Source: Phlebotomus papatasi (Eukaryota; Arthropoda; Insecta; Diptera; Psychodidae). Taken from it: a stretch of 64,000 nucleotides of DNA. Of the stretch, positions 22,761 to 34,238 are shown piece by piece. A program made the translations under genes and the position numbers. Below the pieces are notes generated by a model, which did not search any database, was not told the DNA's origin, and was given only the letters and a program-made list of their open reading frames with translations. Numbering within the stretch: the first letter of the stretch is position 1; the number at the start of each line of letters is the position of its first letter. The stretch covers positions 95,294,627 to 95,358,626 of the forward strand of contig NC_077223.1 in the NCBI RefSeq assembly GCF_024763615.1. The letters are read 5' to 3'.

Positions 22761-24885
22761 AAAACTTCGAAAATTCAAAAATAAAATGCTTTAATACGAT
22801 TGGAGTCGATCTGTATACAAATGATAAGATAAATTTATCACTAAATTTATTAATTTAAATATCTCAAAATAAAGGGGTGTTTTTGGGCTTTCCTAATCCA
22901 CCGATTCCTGCCGTTTTTTTTCGCATAGAAGAATTTTAGCAATTATTTTTAAAAACACCAAATTATTTCAATCAATCGTTCTTATCATTATCAAGAAAAT
23001 AATTGATCATCAGGGGAACAATGGAAGTAATATTTTGCAGGTTTTATGATCACAGGTTAAATTTACCATTCCGAAGTATTGATATCATTTCCCAACATAA
23101 AAATGTCTAGCTGATAACAAATTGGTAATAATTGGCTAATTTTTTACTTGACAAGATTTTCATTAATCCACCGATTGCAGTTGTCTGCCCAAATATCCTC
23201 TTGAGAGGGAATTTCTTTGTGGATTTGTGCTGATTTAAAACCTTGCCAGAATATATGGCTGTGAATAGCTGTTCTCGAAAATCCAATATGCATTTTCGTG
23301 AAAAATGAGGCACCAATTTTGTAGTGCTGAAATAACTGATGCGTCCACATTTTGCCAATTGATGTGGAAATTAATGTTGTTTGTGTTTTCTAGCATAGTT
23401 TCGTGAACCTCCATTAATGATGCATAATTATTGTCGATTGCATTACATATGAATCTCACATTTTCCTAAATATATTCGACGCGACTTTCATCCTGGAGAG
23501 TTTAGTTTATGAGGAACTGAAAATATTGGGTATTCTAATAAGGCAAAATGACTCTAAATACCGTGAATTTTCACTACTATTATGAGGGAAAGAGTTAATG
23601 GCGAGAAATATCTAGCATTAAACATAGCACATGAATATGGAAGTCGAATAGCAGCAAACATCCCTTGGCATAAAATATCCGCTTAGCATAACATACTAAT
23701 GTACAATAAATTGTTTATTTGAAGAATTGTAAAATATGGCACAAGTCTAAGGGGATATGGTGAAAAAAAATGAGTACTGAAGCCAGAGAGTCTGTCACGA
23801 GAGGTAATTATGGACACGACATTGCTTAAAACCCAATATCAGTCGTCTCGTGCAGGAGGCTCTTTTTGCAGTACCTCCAGTAATTGGGCTCCTTTGCAGT
23901 GGGTTGTTTTAGAGGGGGCTGGAACGATGAATATGCTTCGATGGGTATGGAAAATTTGCACTTTGTGGTCATTCAGTGAATCCCCTAAGTGTTTGACCCA
24001 GAAACCGATATTATAAATTCAGAAACATTGGCAAACTCAAACATTGCTCAATCAGGCACAATCAGGGACGAGCTCTTAACTGAATTTCCTAAACATTCTA
24101 ATACACTTGCATCTCTGCAGAATGTATTAATATAAACAAGCATAGATTGAAAGTTATGAGAGAGTTTGGGGAGTAAAAGGATGTTACTATGTAGAGACTT
24201 GATTTTGTCTCGAAATACCATTTAACCAGGAGAAAATTTTGACCTCACTTTAGTTCTAAATTGTACTTTACATAGGACATTTAACAAATATGCATTGTTT
24301 GCAGAGCATTAATCAATCTAGAGAGATTAACAAGTAAAGTTTAGTATGACAAGTAGTTTCTTAAATTAATTTCTTCTCCAACTAGTAAGTGTTTCATAGG
24401 TTTCATTATATTGCTGAGTTTGGATTGATAGTTTTTTCTCATCTGTAAATTGAGTTAGGACTGTCCTAGCCTTCTCAAAACTGGTTCAGAAAAATGGCAC
24501 AAAACCCATTTTCGTAGACCGTATGTGTTATGCGGGCTTCAGTTCCAAAGTTTAGCCATACATGTATAATATGGCTAAATTTTGATTAAAGAATTGATAT
24601 TAAGATCGAATAGTCCATTAAATTTTGAAAGAATACTGGAATTACTTATTAGATTTTCAAGATATTCGGAAATCATGCTAAATCTTCAGTCTGAGACCAG
24701 CATTATTCATATTTCACCAATTGCTATTTTTCATTGTCTAAATCAGATTATTAAACAAAAAATGTTTTGCATATTATTACTTGAATTATCCGTTTTTTCA
24801 CGAAGTATACTATTTTAAGTTAATAATACTCAGAATTCAAATATCTTCCCATCTTTCTTTAGCTAATTAGTTAGAAAATGAGGGG
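22761..24885. other. Unassigned non-coding DNA
   Basis: No gene or complete element. A stretch near 24525-24585 (CGGGCTTCAGTTCCAAAGTTTAGCC) resembles the end of the 1.64-kb element at 44579. Overlapping minus-strand frames at 23107-23459 have no domain. Confidence 0.45.
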
Positions 24886-24891
24886 AGACTG

Positions 24892-25974
24892 GGGCAAAAA
24901 GTAACAAATCAAAAGTTTCAAAATTCATTATTTTCCAAAATAAATAAGATAACGGCCTACAAGTTTTTTCTATAGATAGCCTCCATAGACCTTCTTCATT
25001 CATGTCATAGAATTAGAACAAGGAATTTAGAAAATAAAAAAAAAGATATTGAAATTTTTATCCCTGTATTTGAAATATTTTCCGTACAGCAGATATTAAT
25101 TTTTACCTATTTATTTTCCAAAATTAATGCACTGGTGAATATTTCCTAGACGATATGGATTCTTTGACTACGAAGCCGTTATCTGTTTTAGCATTTTCTA
25201 AAGATTCTTATCTCCAAACATACTTTTACTAAATATTACCACTTGGGGTAAAAAGTAATAAAAGGTATGGGGCAAAAAGTAACAAAAACCGAATCAATTT
25301 CTATTGTCTCACGGCAAAAGGAAACGTCATTGCTAAAAAATAAAATAAAACACACAGCCGAGTTCAGGAAGATAAGAAATCTGTCGAGTATTACTGAGTA
25401 CAAGATATTTAGTTTAAAAAGAACACAAAATACTCTGTTCCATTATTTTTTGTTTTCTTCTTATTTTGTACTTGAGTGACATTTACTCGGCAATTTTTTG
25501 GCAGATTTTGTCAAATTCATCTTGCCCAATACGCCGTTTTCGCATTTTCATAATGGTTGAATAGAAATATCTTGTAAAACATAGACTTTGGAAAATAGCT
25601 TGAAAAGCGCCTTTCTCGTTCAAAGAGAAAACCCCGTTCTTCAAAGGTGTAGAAAAAATAAATTTCCTATGAAAATACCTAATCTATGTATTTTTCAAAT
25701 TTACAAGAGCCCGTAATAAAGCGAAGCAAAATGTGACAATTTTACCCCGTGCCTGAAGCCTGAAACTACTTGCCCTTAGAATTTTGAAAATGGAAAACTT
25801 TTGGAAAACGAGTTAATAAATGTATTTCCTTACAAAATAGAGGAAAATTACATTTACAAAGTTGTAGAGCGATAAATTACCTATAAAACTCTGATAATTA
25901 GAAATTTTTGGGTCGCTCTGGTAGCTTGTAAAAAATAAAATATCCATTTTGTTACTTTTTGCCCGAGTCTTCCC
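24892..25974. mobile_element. 1.08-kb element with GGGCAAAAAGTAAC ends
   Basis: The left terminus GGGGAGACTGGGGCAAAAAG and the right terminus CTTTTTGCCCGAGTCTTCCC are inverted copies. An extra TGGGGCAAAAAGTAACAAAA sits inside at about 25268, with a weaker GGGGTAAAAAGTAATAAAAG before it, so the structure may be composite. The flanking dinucleotides do not match. On the minus strand, near 25487-25552, a short frame begins MKMRKRRIGQDEFDK and stops after about 22 residues; it might be a transposase remnant, but this is weak. Confidence 0.65.
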
Positions 25975-26117
25975 AATCTTATGAAGTTAAATTTAATAAT
26001 AATAACTTTAAATAAAAAAATAGCAAAAAATTAAAAAAAAAACAGTATAATGTAGGATAACATCAAAAAGAAAGATAGTAATCGAATTGTATAAGCCAAA
26101 CCGTTGACCAATTGATA

Positions 26118-26333
26118 GGGGAATGTTGGCATGGTTCGTACAGAGTGAAACTTCAAACAACGCAAATTTTCTCTTTGTGTGCAATTAGGTAGTTCGTCAT
26201 TTCTTAGCCATAAGATAGATCATTATTGGGCTCATGAAACGAGATGAGAAATGATAGGTCAGTTGTTTGCAAACAAAGAGAAAATTCGCATCGTTTGAAG
26301 GTTCACTCTGTACGAACCATGTCTACATTCTCC
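26118..26333. mobile_element. GGGGAATGTTGGC-ended MITE
   Basis: 216 bp. GGGGAATGTTGGCATGGTTC and GAACCATGTCTACATTCTCC are inverted ends, with TA on both sides (26116-26117 and 26334-26335). Both arms carry TTTTCTCTTTG or its complement. Non-coding. Confidence 0.8.
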
Positions 26334-26712
26334 TACCAGGCGGTGTTTCATTTATTTTTTAATGAAAGTTAAGAATATATTAAAACAGAAATGGATTTTC
26401 ATCTTCGATATATTGCCCTGCTATTTACTTGACATAAATATACATTTCCTTATTTATATTTATCTTGTTTTACTATTATTATTTTTTTTTTAAAGAAATT
26501 AATGTTTTAGAATATTTATTATAAAAACTATTGATACGTGACGTTAAAAGGTTCTTGAAATGAGGCAAGTTTTCTTACCTACGGAGGCTTTAAATCATAC
26601 TTCAGACTACATAATTTGCAGATAGTCACACGTTTTTTCTTAAAGTTATTTATACCTATATTTCGTGCATAAGCAATATTTGCAAATTTAAATCATCTTG
26701 ATGTCTAGGGTA

Positions 26713-26872
26713 GGGGAAAGCTTTCAGGCTTCGTACACACTCTGGCTTCGAACTCATTATATTTTTCCTATATTCCTTTAATGAATCTGACTAATTCAGA
26801 TTTATTCAAGGAACATGAGAACTGACGTAGTGTTCGAGGCCAAAGCATGTGCAAAGTCTGACAGCTTTCCCC
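26713..26872. mobile_element. GGGGAAAGCTTTCAGGC-ended MITE
   Basis: 160 bp between TA duplications at 26711-26712 and 26873-26874. Ends are GGGGAAAGCTTTCAG and CTGACAGCTTTCCCC; inner words are CATTATATTTTTCC and TTTAATGAATCTGAC. Diverged relatives are at 51587 and 56894. Confidence 0.8.
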
Positions 26873-26874
26873 TA

Positions 26875-29018
26875 CAATGTGATAGTTGCAAAAGAATTTA
26901 TGGACAATTTAAAATTATTAAGTGAACCTAAATGAAACATTTTGCATTCTATTTTGGAATTTTTAGTGGCCATAAATGTTTTTTCAACTGACCAAATATG
27001 TTTATGGAAAGTTTTGATCATAAATACTTGGATACAGTTGTACTTGTTGTGGTTCCTTCTGCTGATGGTTGACCTTTTACCCATCTGGCACATGCTGTCT
27101 CACTTAATAACGAGATATAATAAATTAATTAATCTGTTGTCTGAGAGGTGCAGTTGAGATTTTTGATACGCACAGTAAGGGGTAGTTTAAGTCATCATCC
27201 ATTCTCATCCCTTGATAATCTGACGCTCCTCTTGTGTCTGTTGGTGTCCAACAGCTCCAGAAGGGTGCTAAAGTTTTGACCAGTAGCACCAGCACAAGTT
27301 TTTAATTTATTTCAACCGCATGCTTTCCAGTGTTTGGATTAACGTGGCATGGATTATAACAATGAAAATGTTGGCGACGCGACTGGTGAGTTTTGATAAA
27401 GCTCACTTCACTTCATCTCACTCTTGCAAATCCCAAACCCTCCTTCTGCTATATATAGTCGATGAAAGCTCCCAAAAACCACGAGATACCCTTCCTCTTA
27501 CCATCCTGCAGCCATTTCAAACCAAGAGATATCGCTATGCAACATTTTCTCGTCCTTTTCAGCTTAGTTGGGAAGTCTATGGGGAGCAAGTGAGAGGGTT
27601 GAATGGTAGTTGCGGAAGACGCTGGAGAAATGAAGCAAGAAAGCAATTGTGGATTAAACCCTCTCTCGTGCCATATAAATTTTCAAAGTATGTCACAGGG
27701 TGAGTTTGAGGTTTTTCAGCGGCAACACAAGCGCTTCTTAGTCTACTTTCTTCTTCTTTTTTTTTGAACCATTGAGGGCATAGGCGAATAATATTGTGAT
27801 TTTGAGTTACTTTTTGTGTTTGTGTGTCAGAGTGAAATAATTCCTTCGGTAGTCTGTCAAGGGATGAGAAAATCATTCGTATATATTCTTTTGCTCCAAG
27901 AAATTTCACCCTCATGTGAATTTTAACACCCACCTCTTACACATTCGCATTTCCAAGGGAGGCATATCCACTGTAAAATCGGCTTATGCACATACAAAAC
28001 CCCATTTTTTTCCTCCTTCAAACAATCCACCCACCCATTTCAAAAAAAAAAGCACAAAACCCCTTTTGCCAGTGTATCACAATGAAGAACCACGCCATAA
28101 AGCTCCATCACGATGCGGTATGTGTGGCATTAAGACCCCACCTACCAATGGTTCTTGGGCCGCTCTGGCAGGGCCTCCCCTATAAATTGTATTACTGCCG
28201 AGGCAGTCGCAACAAAGGGAAATCTGCAAATTGCAAGTGGCAAGGAAAAATTGCGGAAAAACGTCGAGGAGGTATAACAGAGCCATACAATGTGAAATCC
28301 TAAGCTATATAGGGCCTATGCTAAAAGCCCTCCTCCCTCACAACGGATTACATACGACGGATGGTGCGATGAGGTAATTGATTTGGCTTTTTTTTCTCTC
28401 TCCCTAACGAACTTTCTTATGTCAGATGCCCCTCGTTAATGTGGAAAATGGAAAACATATCGAATGTCACTTCAGCCTTCAACGTCATTTTGTTCCCATA
28501 CCCCATTTTACACTCTTCAAGTACGAATAGGGTAGGGGGTGTGATTTGATTTCAGGAAGACATCTCGGTAAACCATCTTGATGATTTTGCACCAAAAACA
28601 CTCGGTAAACAGCTAGGGAGACACATTGATGGAGTTTCCAATGGACAGCTCTTTCCGAGACTTATTTCCTTTGACGTGCTCGCAAAATAGATAAAGTTAT
28701 ACAGCGCATGGGGTTGGATGTAGTTTACTTTTCCAGATGCATTAGTATTATCTTGCATCTTGTAATTCTAAAGTTTAGAAGCATTAATTTTGAAGCTTTT
28801 AGACGTTTCCGACGATCCCGATATTCCCACATAATAGGATGAATTTAGCAACACGTTTTTACTAAACTCGGTGAATCTGATTTTGAAATTGTCTCTTGGA
28901 TCTGGCCTCTTTGCGCCTTTATGTAAATTCGAGTTTTATTCCTAGGCCCTAAAAGCAACCCAATTGTAAGCTGTACAAAGCTTCGCGCTTAACCTAAAGT
29001 TCATTTTCAACTCGTTGC
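26875..29018. other. Complex non-repetitive DNA
   Basis: No element termini are seen and sequence complexity is higher than average. TATA-like words occur: GCTATATATAG near 27449 and CCTATAAATTG near 28180, the latter after a G+C-rich patch. Several open frames of 65-127 codons overlap on both strands without domains. It may hold regulatory sequence or non-coding exons, but none can be delimited. Confidence 0.4.
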
Positions 29019-29022
29019 TTAA

Positions 29023-29166
29023 CCTTTTAAGGACGAGTGGTAAACCGGTGCGATGTCCCAAAAACAATAACAATTTTTATCAATAGAAATTTATTTTGTC
29101 CTCCAAACAGTCCGAAAAATTTGTTTTCATTTTTGGGACACTGATTTCCCATTCCTCTTTAAAGGA
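29023..29166. mobile_element. TTAA-flanked MITE, copy 2
   Basis: 144 bp, from CCTTTTAAGGACGA to CCTCTTTAAAGGA, with TTAA on both sides (29019-29022 and 29167-29170). Related to 7878-8018; both have an ACCGGTG word near the left arm. piggyBac-type by duplication. Confidence 0.7.
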
Positions 29167-29272
29167 TTAAGATTGTTCGACTACGTCTCTTACATTAAAC
29201 AGTGCTCAGTGTGCTCAGATCCTTGTCTTCTTCTAATTAAAGATCTAGTTTAATATGTAATGGCATATGGAA

Positions 29273-30320
29273 GGGATAAGGCTCATAATGTTGGACAGTT
29301 TCTAAATTTGGACACTTTGAGGGTAAAATTGAACACTAAAAATAAATTGATTAAAATTATGGATTTTTATTCCAATATTTGATGAATAATGAATTTTATT
29401 TAAATATTTGTTCTTTTTGCAAGGTTTTAACACTAAAAACGTTAAATTTTGAATATGATTTGAGTTAAAATTGCCTTGTTGAAAATTCAGTGTGAGCAAT
29501 TGCTTACGAGAAATATGACAGAACTTCGTGTTTACTTCAGTCTTATTTAGCTGTAGTGAACTACTAACAATCTTTGCTCGCTGTTTTTCAGTGATATTAT
29601 TGAATATTCATTGAATATTGTATTGATTCACATTAATGGTGATTTGTATATTTGACCTGAAGTGAGATTTGCCTTGTGAATTACCTTTTTCGTGTGAAAA
29701 ATGGGAAGTTTTCTTAGAGATTCATCAGTGAGGTAATACTCCTTATTTTGGACAGATGTTTTTCTCTCCAAATTTTGTGAAGTTTTAGCTTTTGTGATGA
29801 CTAGGTTGGACAAATGGCTGGAGAAACAAAGGAGCATTATCTCTACGAAAGAGATGTAGTGAGAAAAGCCTTAAAAGGTTCCCGGAAAGGCCAGGGAATG
29901 AGCGATTGCGCGAGTACTTGGATTACCGAAGTCAACTCACTTTAATGAATGATATGGAAAGTTTCCGAGCTTCTTGTGCCGTTCTACGGTTCCCTTGCAT
30001 AAACAGGAAGAGGACTTGGTAAGATAGGTTTATGAAATGGAGAACAATGAGTATCCTTTTGAAGCGAATTAGCTGTCCAAATATACAACTAAGTTGTCCA
30101 AAATTAAGAGTCAAATTCATCTCTACATATCAATTCATTTTTAAACGTATTAAAACTAATTTTAGTAAAAAAAAAAGACGATAAATAGTTTGCCAAATTT
30201 CTAAGTAACCCTTCTGAAATGACAGTAACAAAAAAATCAATTAGTACTGAAAATATCGCACTTTAAACTTGAAACATCGATGCTTATAAGCAGACTGTCC
30301 AAAATTATGAGCCTTTACCG
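29273..30320 (+). mobile_element. Pogo-related element, copy 1
   Basis: About 1.05 kb. Ends are GGGATAAGGCTCATAATG and ATTATGAGCCTTTACC, with further TTGGACA/TGTCCAA words inside each end. TA follows the right end; the left flank is AA, so that duplication is eroded. It is collinear with the inverted copy at 48794-49860. The interior contains a decayed helix-turn-helix segment at 29814-30022. Orientation is given by that remnant. Confidence 0.8.
29814..30022 (+). pseudogene. Decayed Psq/pogo-type helix-turn-helix of a transposase
   Basis: An ATG at 29814 opens 43 codons to a stop at 29943-29945: MAGETKEHYLYERDVVRKAL, then KGSRKGQGMSDCASTW and ITEVNSL. A one-base frame change at the end continues as TLMNDMESFRASCAVLRF and PCINRKRTW to a stop at 30020. 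Known family pattern: Psq-type helix-turn-helix domains at the N-terminus of pogo-like transposases begin Tyr-x-x-(Glu/Asp), have an Ala-Leu pair, a Lys/Arg-Gly segment, Met-Ser about eighteen residues on, an Ala, and end Ser-Thr-Leu. That order is seen here across the frame change. No DDE catalytic domain is present, so the piece cannot encode a transposase. The element's TA preference agrees with a pogo/Tc1-mariner origin. Identification by eye only. Confidence 0.55.
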
Positions 30321-30702
30321 TAACTGTACGAAATTTCGGGCGTAGTTTGCATGCACGCACCAAGTCTTAATTTTGAAATACAATATTTTTTAATACAAAT
30401 TGAACTTTTTTGTTACTTCTTTTTAAGGAGCATTTCTTGGAACCTTGTAGATATTTAATCATGTTTATTTTCTCTAAAATCATTCATAATTCATTTTAAA
30501 ATTAATAAAATATGGACATAGCTTTGGGTAATATTTCGGCCACCTTTCGGGCCTAGTTCCTTGCCCTTCCGGAATTCTTTCAAAATCTTTTCTACATCAT
30601 CTCGTTCGCCTAGGCGACATTGTCTAGAATAGAGGAGACCGGAGAAGAATTAGCCTGAATATGAAATTTTTCATGGCTTACAATTTGAATAAAAAAATTG
30701 TA

Positions 30703-30785
30703 CTCCCTCTGTCCCAAAATGTGTCGTACATTTGCTAGTACATTTTATATGAAAGAATGTACGACTTGTTTCTGGACAGAGGGAA
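30703..30785. mobile_element. Stowaway-like MITE, 83 bp
   Basis: Begins CTCCCTCTGTCCCAAAATG and ends TTTCTGGACAGAGGGAA, with TA on each side (30701-30702 and 30786-30787). GTCGTACATTT and AATGTACGAC pair inside. The CTCCCTC-GTCC terminus is that of Stowaway MITEs, best known from plants and mobilised by Tc1/mariner transposases. Confidence 0.75.
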
Positions 30786-30788
30786 TAT

Positions 30789-30927
30789 TATGCCCTAGAC
30801 ACACTTACGACTTAAGCCGAGAGATGACTTAGTGGAAAATGATGGAAATGTAGTTTGACCATTATTTCTAATATAATTACGCCAAGCCGCCTCTCGGCGA
30901 ATCCTCAGGTCTGTTAAGGCCCTTATG
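30789..30927. mobile_element. AAGCCGAGAG palindromic repeat, copy 1
   Basis: CCCTAGACACACTTACGACT and TTAAGCCGAGAG at the left; GCCTCTCGGCGAATCCTCAG and GTCTGTTAAGGCCCTT at the right. The complementary cores AAGCCGAGAG and CTCTCGGC face each other. It is matched almost end to end, inverted, by 61706-61847. Confidence 0.65.
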
Positions 30928-30958
30928 CTAATAATTATTTCAATGCATAGGAAGGGAA

Positions 30959-31018
30959 CAGTAGTAAAAATAAAAGTATCAAATTTGAATCAATTTGATC
31001 CTTTTATTTCTACCAGTG
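30959..31018. mobile_element. CACTGG-ended MITE, minimal 60-bp copy
   Basis: CAGTAGTAAAAATAAAAGTA at the left and CTTTTATTTCTACCAGTG at the right; AA on both sides (30957-30958 and 31019-31020). It is almost only the two termini of the family joined at TCAAATTTGAATCAATTTGA. Confidence 0.7.
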
Positions 31019-31215
31019 AAGTATATACTTCGAATAAGCAGTAGTTTCCTCAATATTCCTTTTAAGACAAACTATAACATCTCACTATCTGATTCTACAC
31101 GTGGCTAATTTAACCCCGGTCTCCCCTACGCAAAAAATAAAAATTCATGGAAATTTGAGGAAGAAGAGAAGTCGCCGAAATTGCAAGCTGGTCGAAATTT
31201 GGTACAGTTTCCCTA

Positions 31216-33786
31216 CCTTACCGTCAATCAAGATCAAGACTGTTAGATTTATTCTGAACTTATTTATGCTAAGCTTTAGAAGGCTCCGAGATTAGGACTC
31301 GGAAAATTCTATGAAGAATATTTTAGATTATCTCAGCCCCGGATTATTCGTTCAACGTTCTGTATTCCTGGTATTACTTTAGTTTCTGGATTTTACCTTT
31401 GTGGTGTCCGAAATTCAATCCTATTAAAGTTGAGTTTGACTTTTATCTTGAAAGCTCAACAGTGGATTCTTTATCCGGATTTGTCATGTCCCGGTACCAA
31501 CCCTCTGGAAAGTTGCCTAAAATTTGAAGCCACTTTCTCATACATCGATTTTAATTTATATGGGATTTTTTTTGCACTCGCGACCGTTACGCTAAATATC
31601 TAAGAATTGAGAAGTTTTCCCGTATTATAAGATACTTTACCATATGAAGGAATAAGTATACTAAATTTTTGTTTAAATAATTTTTTTCCTCGGAGCACTG
31701 TGAGCTGAGTCCGAGATTAATTTGGGAATTGGCTTCAAATAGCTCTATATAAAAAGGCCAACTTGCCAGGGGGTTGCCCGGTACAATTAAAGTTCGGTAC
31801 TGGTTGAAAGCCATGTAAACAAATGATGGGAAATTTTTAAAAGTGACAATAAGAAATTTTGCTAGTGCAGTGTATTGAGATTTAAATACAGTATTTGCTG
31901 ATATAATCCAACTATTAAGACTAGATTTTTAGAAGTCCTTTACTTATTGTTTTTCTCTGAAAGATCTTGCTACCGTAAAATTAAAACTTGTGTCTACGAT
32001 GAACTTTTTCATCTGAGAAATCTCAATGATGCAGATAAGTTTCAATTGAATAGAGCCATTGATGTTTGTTAAGTTGTTTAAGTTTACCAATCATTTGCAT
32101 TTATTCAACCAGTTGCGCACAACATACTATCAAATTATTATAATCAGAAGCACTGAACAGAGAACTAAATGGAAAAACTTATGGACGGGGATATTTTAAA
32201 ATATTCCTTGTGAAATTCGCATATGGCTTATCCTTCGTATCTTGAGATACCAACGCAAGATTGTTGAGGGAAGTTCCGAGTAGAAGCGAGAACTGTGAGT
32301 TCAGGAGTATATAAACAAAGATAGGGTATGGTCGGCGGCAATGTGCCTCTATGTCAGGAAGGATTCACCCTCTCGTGGGGGAGAAATAATGATGCCTATT
32401 AGCAAATATTCGGTTTTATTTGAACCCAAGCCATTCCACAAGGGGCCCACGGGATAGTAAAACATCTTCTTCGGGTGATGGATTTAGGGTTAATGGCTGT
32501 GAGGGATTGAGAAGGTGTAAGGAGGAATGAGTAACGAATGATGGGAAATGGCATTTTCATTTCAACAGTCTCCAATATATTGGCCAGGACGATGGGTGAA
32601 TATGACAAAAGCAATTACTTGAGCTATTTCTTCATCGTACACTCTCAATGGTTAAATATCTAATATTCTACGGACGTAGGGACAAGGCTTTAAAAATTCC
32701 ATATACCAAACACGGATCAATAAATACAGGGGCCATTGTTGGTGTTTTAACAATGGTATGGGGGGGAAAACAGTAAAAGACTTTTCAAATAAAAGAAGGG
32801 CCTTTCTCAAATGGAAATTAAGTACAGCACCCGGGAATTATTTGTAGAATTTATTACAGCTTCAGTAAAATTTTTTTACGGCATCATCAAAAGTACGTAT
32901 CAACGGTGAATTTTCAAGTATATATAGATTATGCCAATGTGAACACATGAAATTTTCAATCAATGTGAAAAATTAGCCTGTACCTTTTCCTTTCTCTCTT
33001 ATACTAACATAAATTTTCATGAGGTGGAAAATCGGACAATTACGTTTTTGAAATTGCAGATTGTGCTTTTACAGCACCACCCAATTTTTCCAACATTTTT
33101 CCCCCTCAACGGTAAAGTAATTGACATGAATTTCTACAATTGGACGGCCACCTACCGCATGAGCAAACAGCCTCTATCATTTTGGATGGGAAAAAAATCA
33201 ATTGAAATGTGTGCCCTTGAAATTGTGGCTGGAAGAGGAAAATTTTCAGTGAGAAGATTCATTTGGAAATTCACCCTACACGACCACATTATCATACACA
33301 ACACTCTGCGGGAAGTTTATTAACATATAACATTGAAGTGAGGGGTGAGCGAGAGACAGGCATTGGAAATGCCACTTTTTGGGGGTTTTGTGTGATGTTT
33401 GTGAAGCAAACACGAAAATTGCTATTCGGGAGCCTTGGCCACAGTTTATAACAATCATGTTACAGTGAAATTTAATGGGATGGGTGATATCGTTCAACCC
33501 ACAAAATCTACTTCAAAAGTCCACCCATATCTGTGGGGTTGGAGTCCCAAAATTGCGAACCACAATTTATTTCCGCGAACATCCCAAAATTGCATCACCA
33601 TGAGCACAGTGAGATGTCTTCTCCACTAAGCATAATATCATACCGCTGTAGATATTGTGGTTTAGTCCCTGATCTAATTTTCATGTTTGGGTTCTCCTCA
33701 TTTAAGGACTTTTAAAAGAGTTGTAGTTTTTGGTGTACTGCTTTAACCAAGATTAATTTACTAAGTTCTCCTGAATTTATATTGTG
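31216..33786. other. Unassigned, mostly non-repetitive DNA
   Basis: No element boundaries or credible exons. A good TATA box word, AGTATATAAACAAAG at about 32306-32320, is followed by a G+C-richer patch (GGTCGGCGGCAATG). A core promoter on the plus strand is possible, but there is no supporting coding sequence. Overlapping frames of 60-99 codons at 33024-33715 lack domains. Confidence 0.4.
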
Positions 33787-33788
33787 TA

Positions 33789-34238
33789 GCGGAGAGCTGG
33801 CATGTTTGAGACACTTTTTTTATGTTTTAACTTAAGGCAGTATTTCCAAAATTCAGAAAATTGTCTTCAAATTTTGTATTGGGTAAAGTGGTATAAGTTG
33901 GACAATGCAATGGTACAATTTGGACAGGGCTTTTTTTCTTGATAAATTTAGTACTTCATTTTTATTTGTATATTTTTAATGCTTTAGTTTTATAATTTGG
34001 TTCCTTGTGCTTAAAAAAAATTTTGTACTGTAAATATTAAGAAAAAAGCCATTTCTAACTTGTACCGGCGAATTGTCCAAATTGTAACACTATGTCCAAC
34101 TTGTATCACTATACCCTAGCTCTTAAGTAAAGACATTAAAATAACTCAATTATCGTTTTCGGAACATTTATTTAGATAATCAAAGAATATTCCACCGCGT
34201 CCTAAACTACCTGCGTCTCAAACATCCAGGCTCTCCCC
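33789..34238. mobile_element. GGAGAGC-TGTTTGAGAC MITE, interrupted
   Basis: Ends are GCGGAGAGCTGGCATGTTTG and AAACATCCAGGCTCTCCCC, with TA on each side (33787-33788 and 34239-34240). It is split by the MITE at 33881-34116; without that, about 214 bp. Confidence 0.75.
33881..34116. mobile_element. AAGTTGGACA MITE, nested, copy 1
   Basis: 236 bp, from GGGTAAAGTGGTATAAGTTG to CAACTTGTATCACTATACCC. Flanks are TT at the left and TA at the right, a slightly eroded TA duplication. Inner words TTTTTTTCTTGATAAATTTA and TTTTATAATTTGGTTCCTTG match the copy at 43242. Confidence 0.75.

Larger units (their letters stand above)
30632..31126. mobile_element. GAGGAGACCGG-ended MITE, nested in family Y
   Basis: Ends are GAGGAGACCGGAG with AATTAGCC nearby, and GGCTAATT with CCCCGGTCTCCCC, flanked by TA at 30630-30631 and 31127-31128. 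The uninterrupted host sequence (TCTAGAGTATGTAAAAAC) exists at about 37797, so the empty site and the TA duplication are readable. It contains three further insertions. Confidence 0.75.
30320..31213. mobile_element. TTTCGGC-type MITE (family Y), copy heavily interrupted
   Basis: The left part, from GTAACTGTACGAAATTTCGG onward, and the right part, TTGCAAGCTGGTCGAAATTT to TTTCCC at 31213, align with the intact copies at 37459 and 58146. The middle is split by the element at 30632-31126, which itself contains three insertions. TA follows at 31214. Shared interior words are GACATAGCTTTGG, GCCACCTT and GTTCCTTGCCCTTCCGGAAT. Confidence 0.75.

Noticed and set aside
27320..27933. Frames of 127 codons (plus) and 118 codons (minus)
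   Set aside because: They overlap on opposite strands with no domain, no credible splice context and no start preference.
32300..32360. Strong TATA word as a definite promoter
   Set aside because: AGTATATAAACAAAG is convincing alone, but A+T-rich DNA yields many such words and no coding sequence follows.
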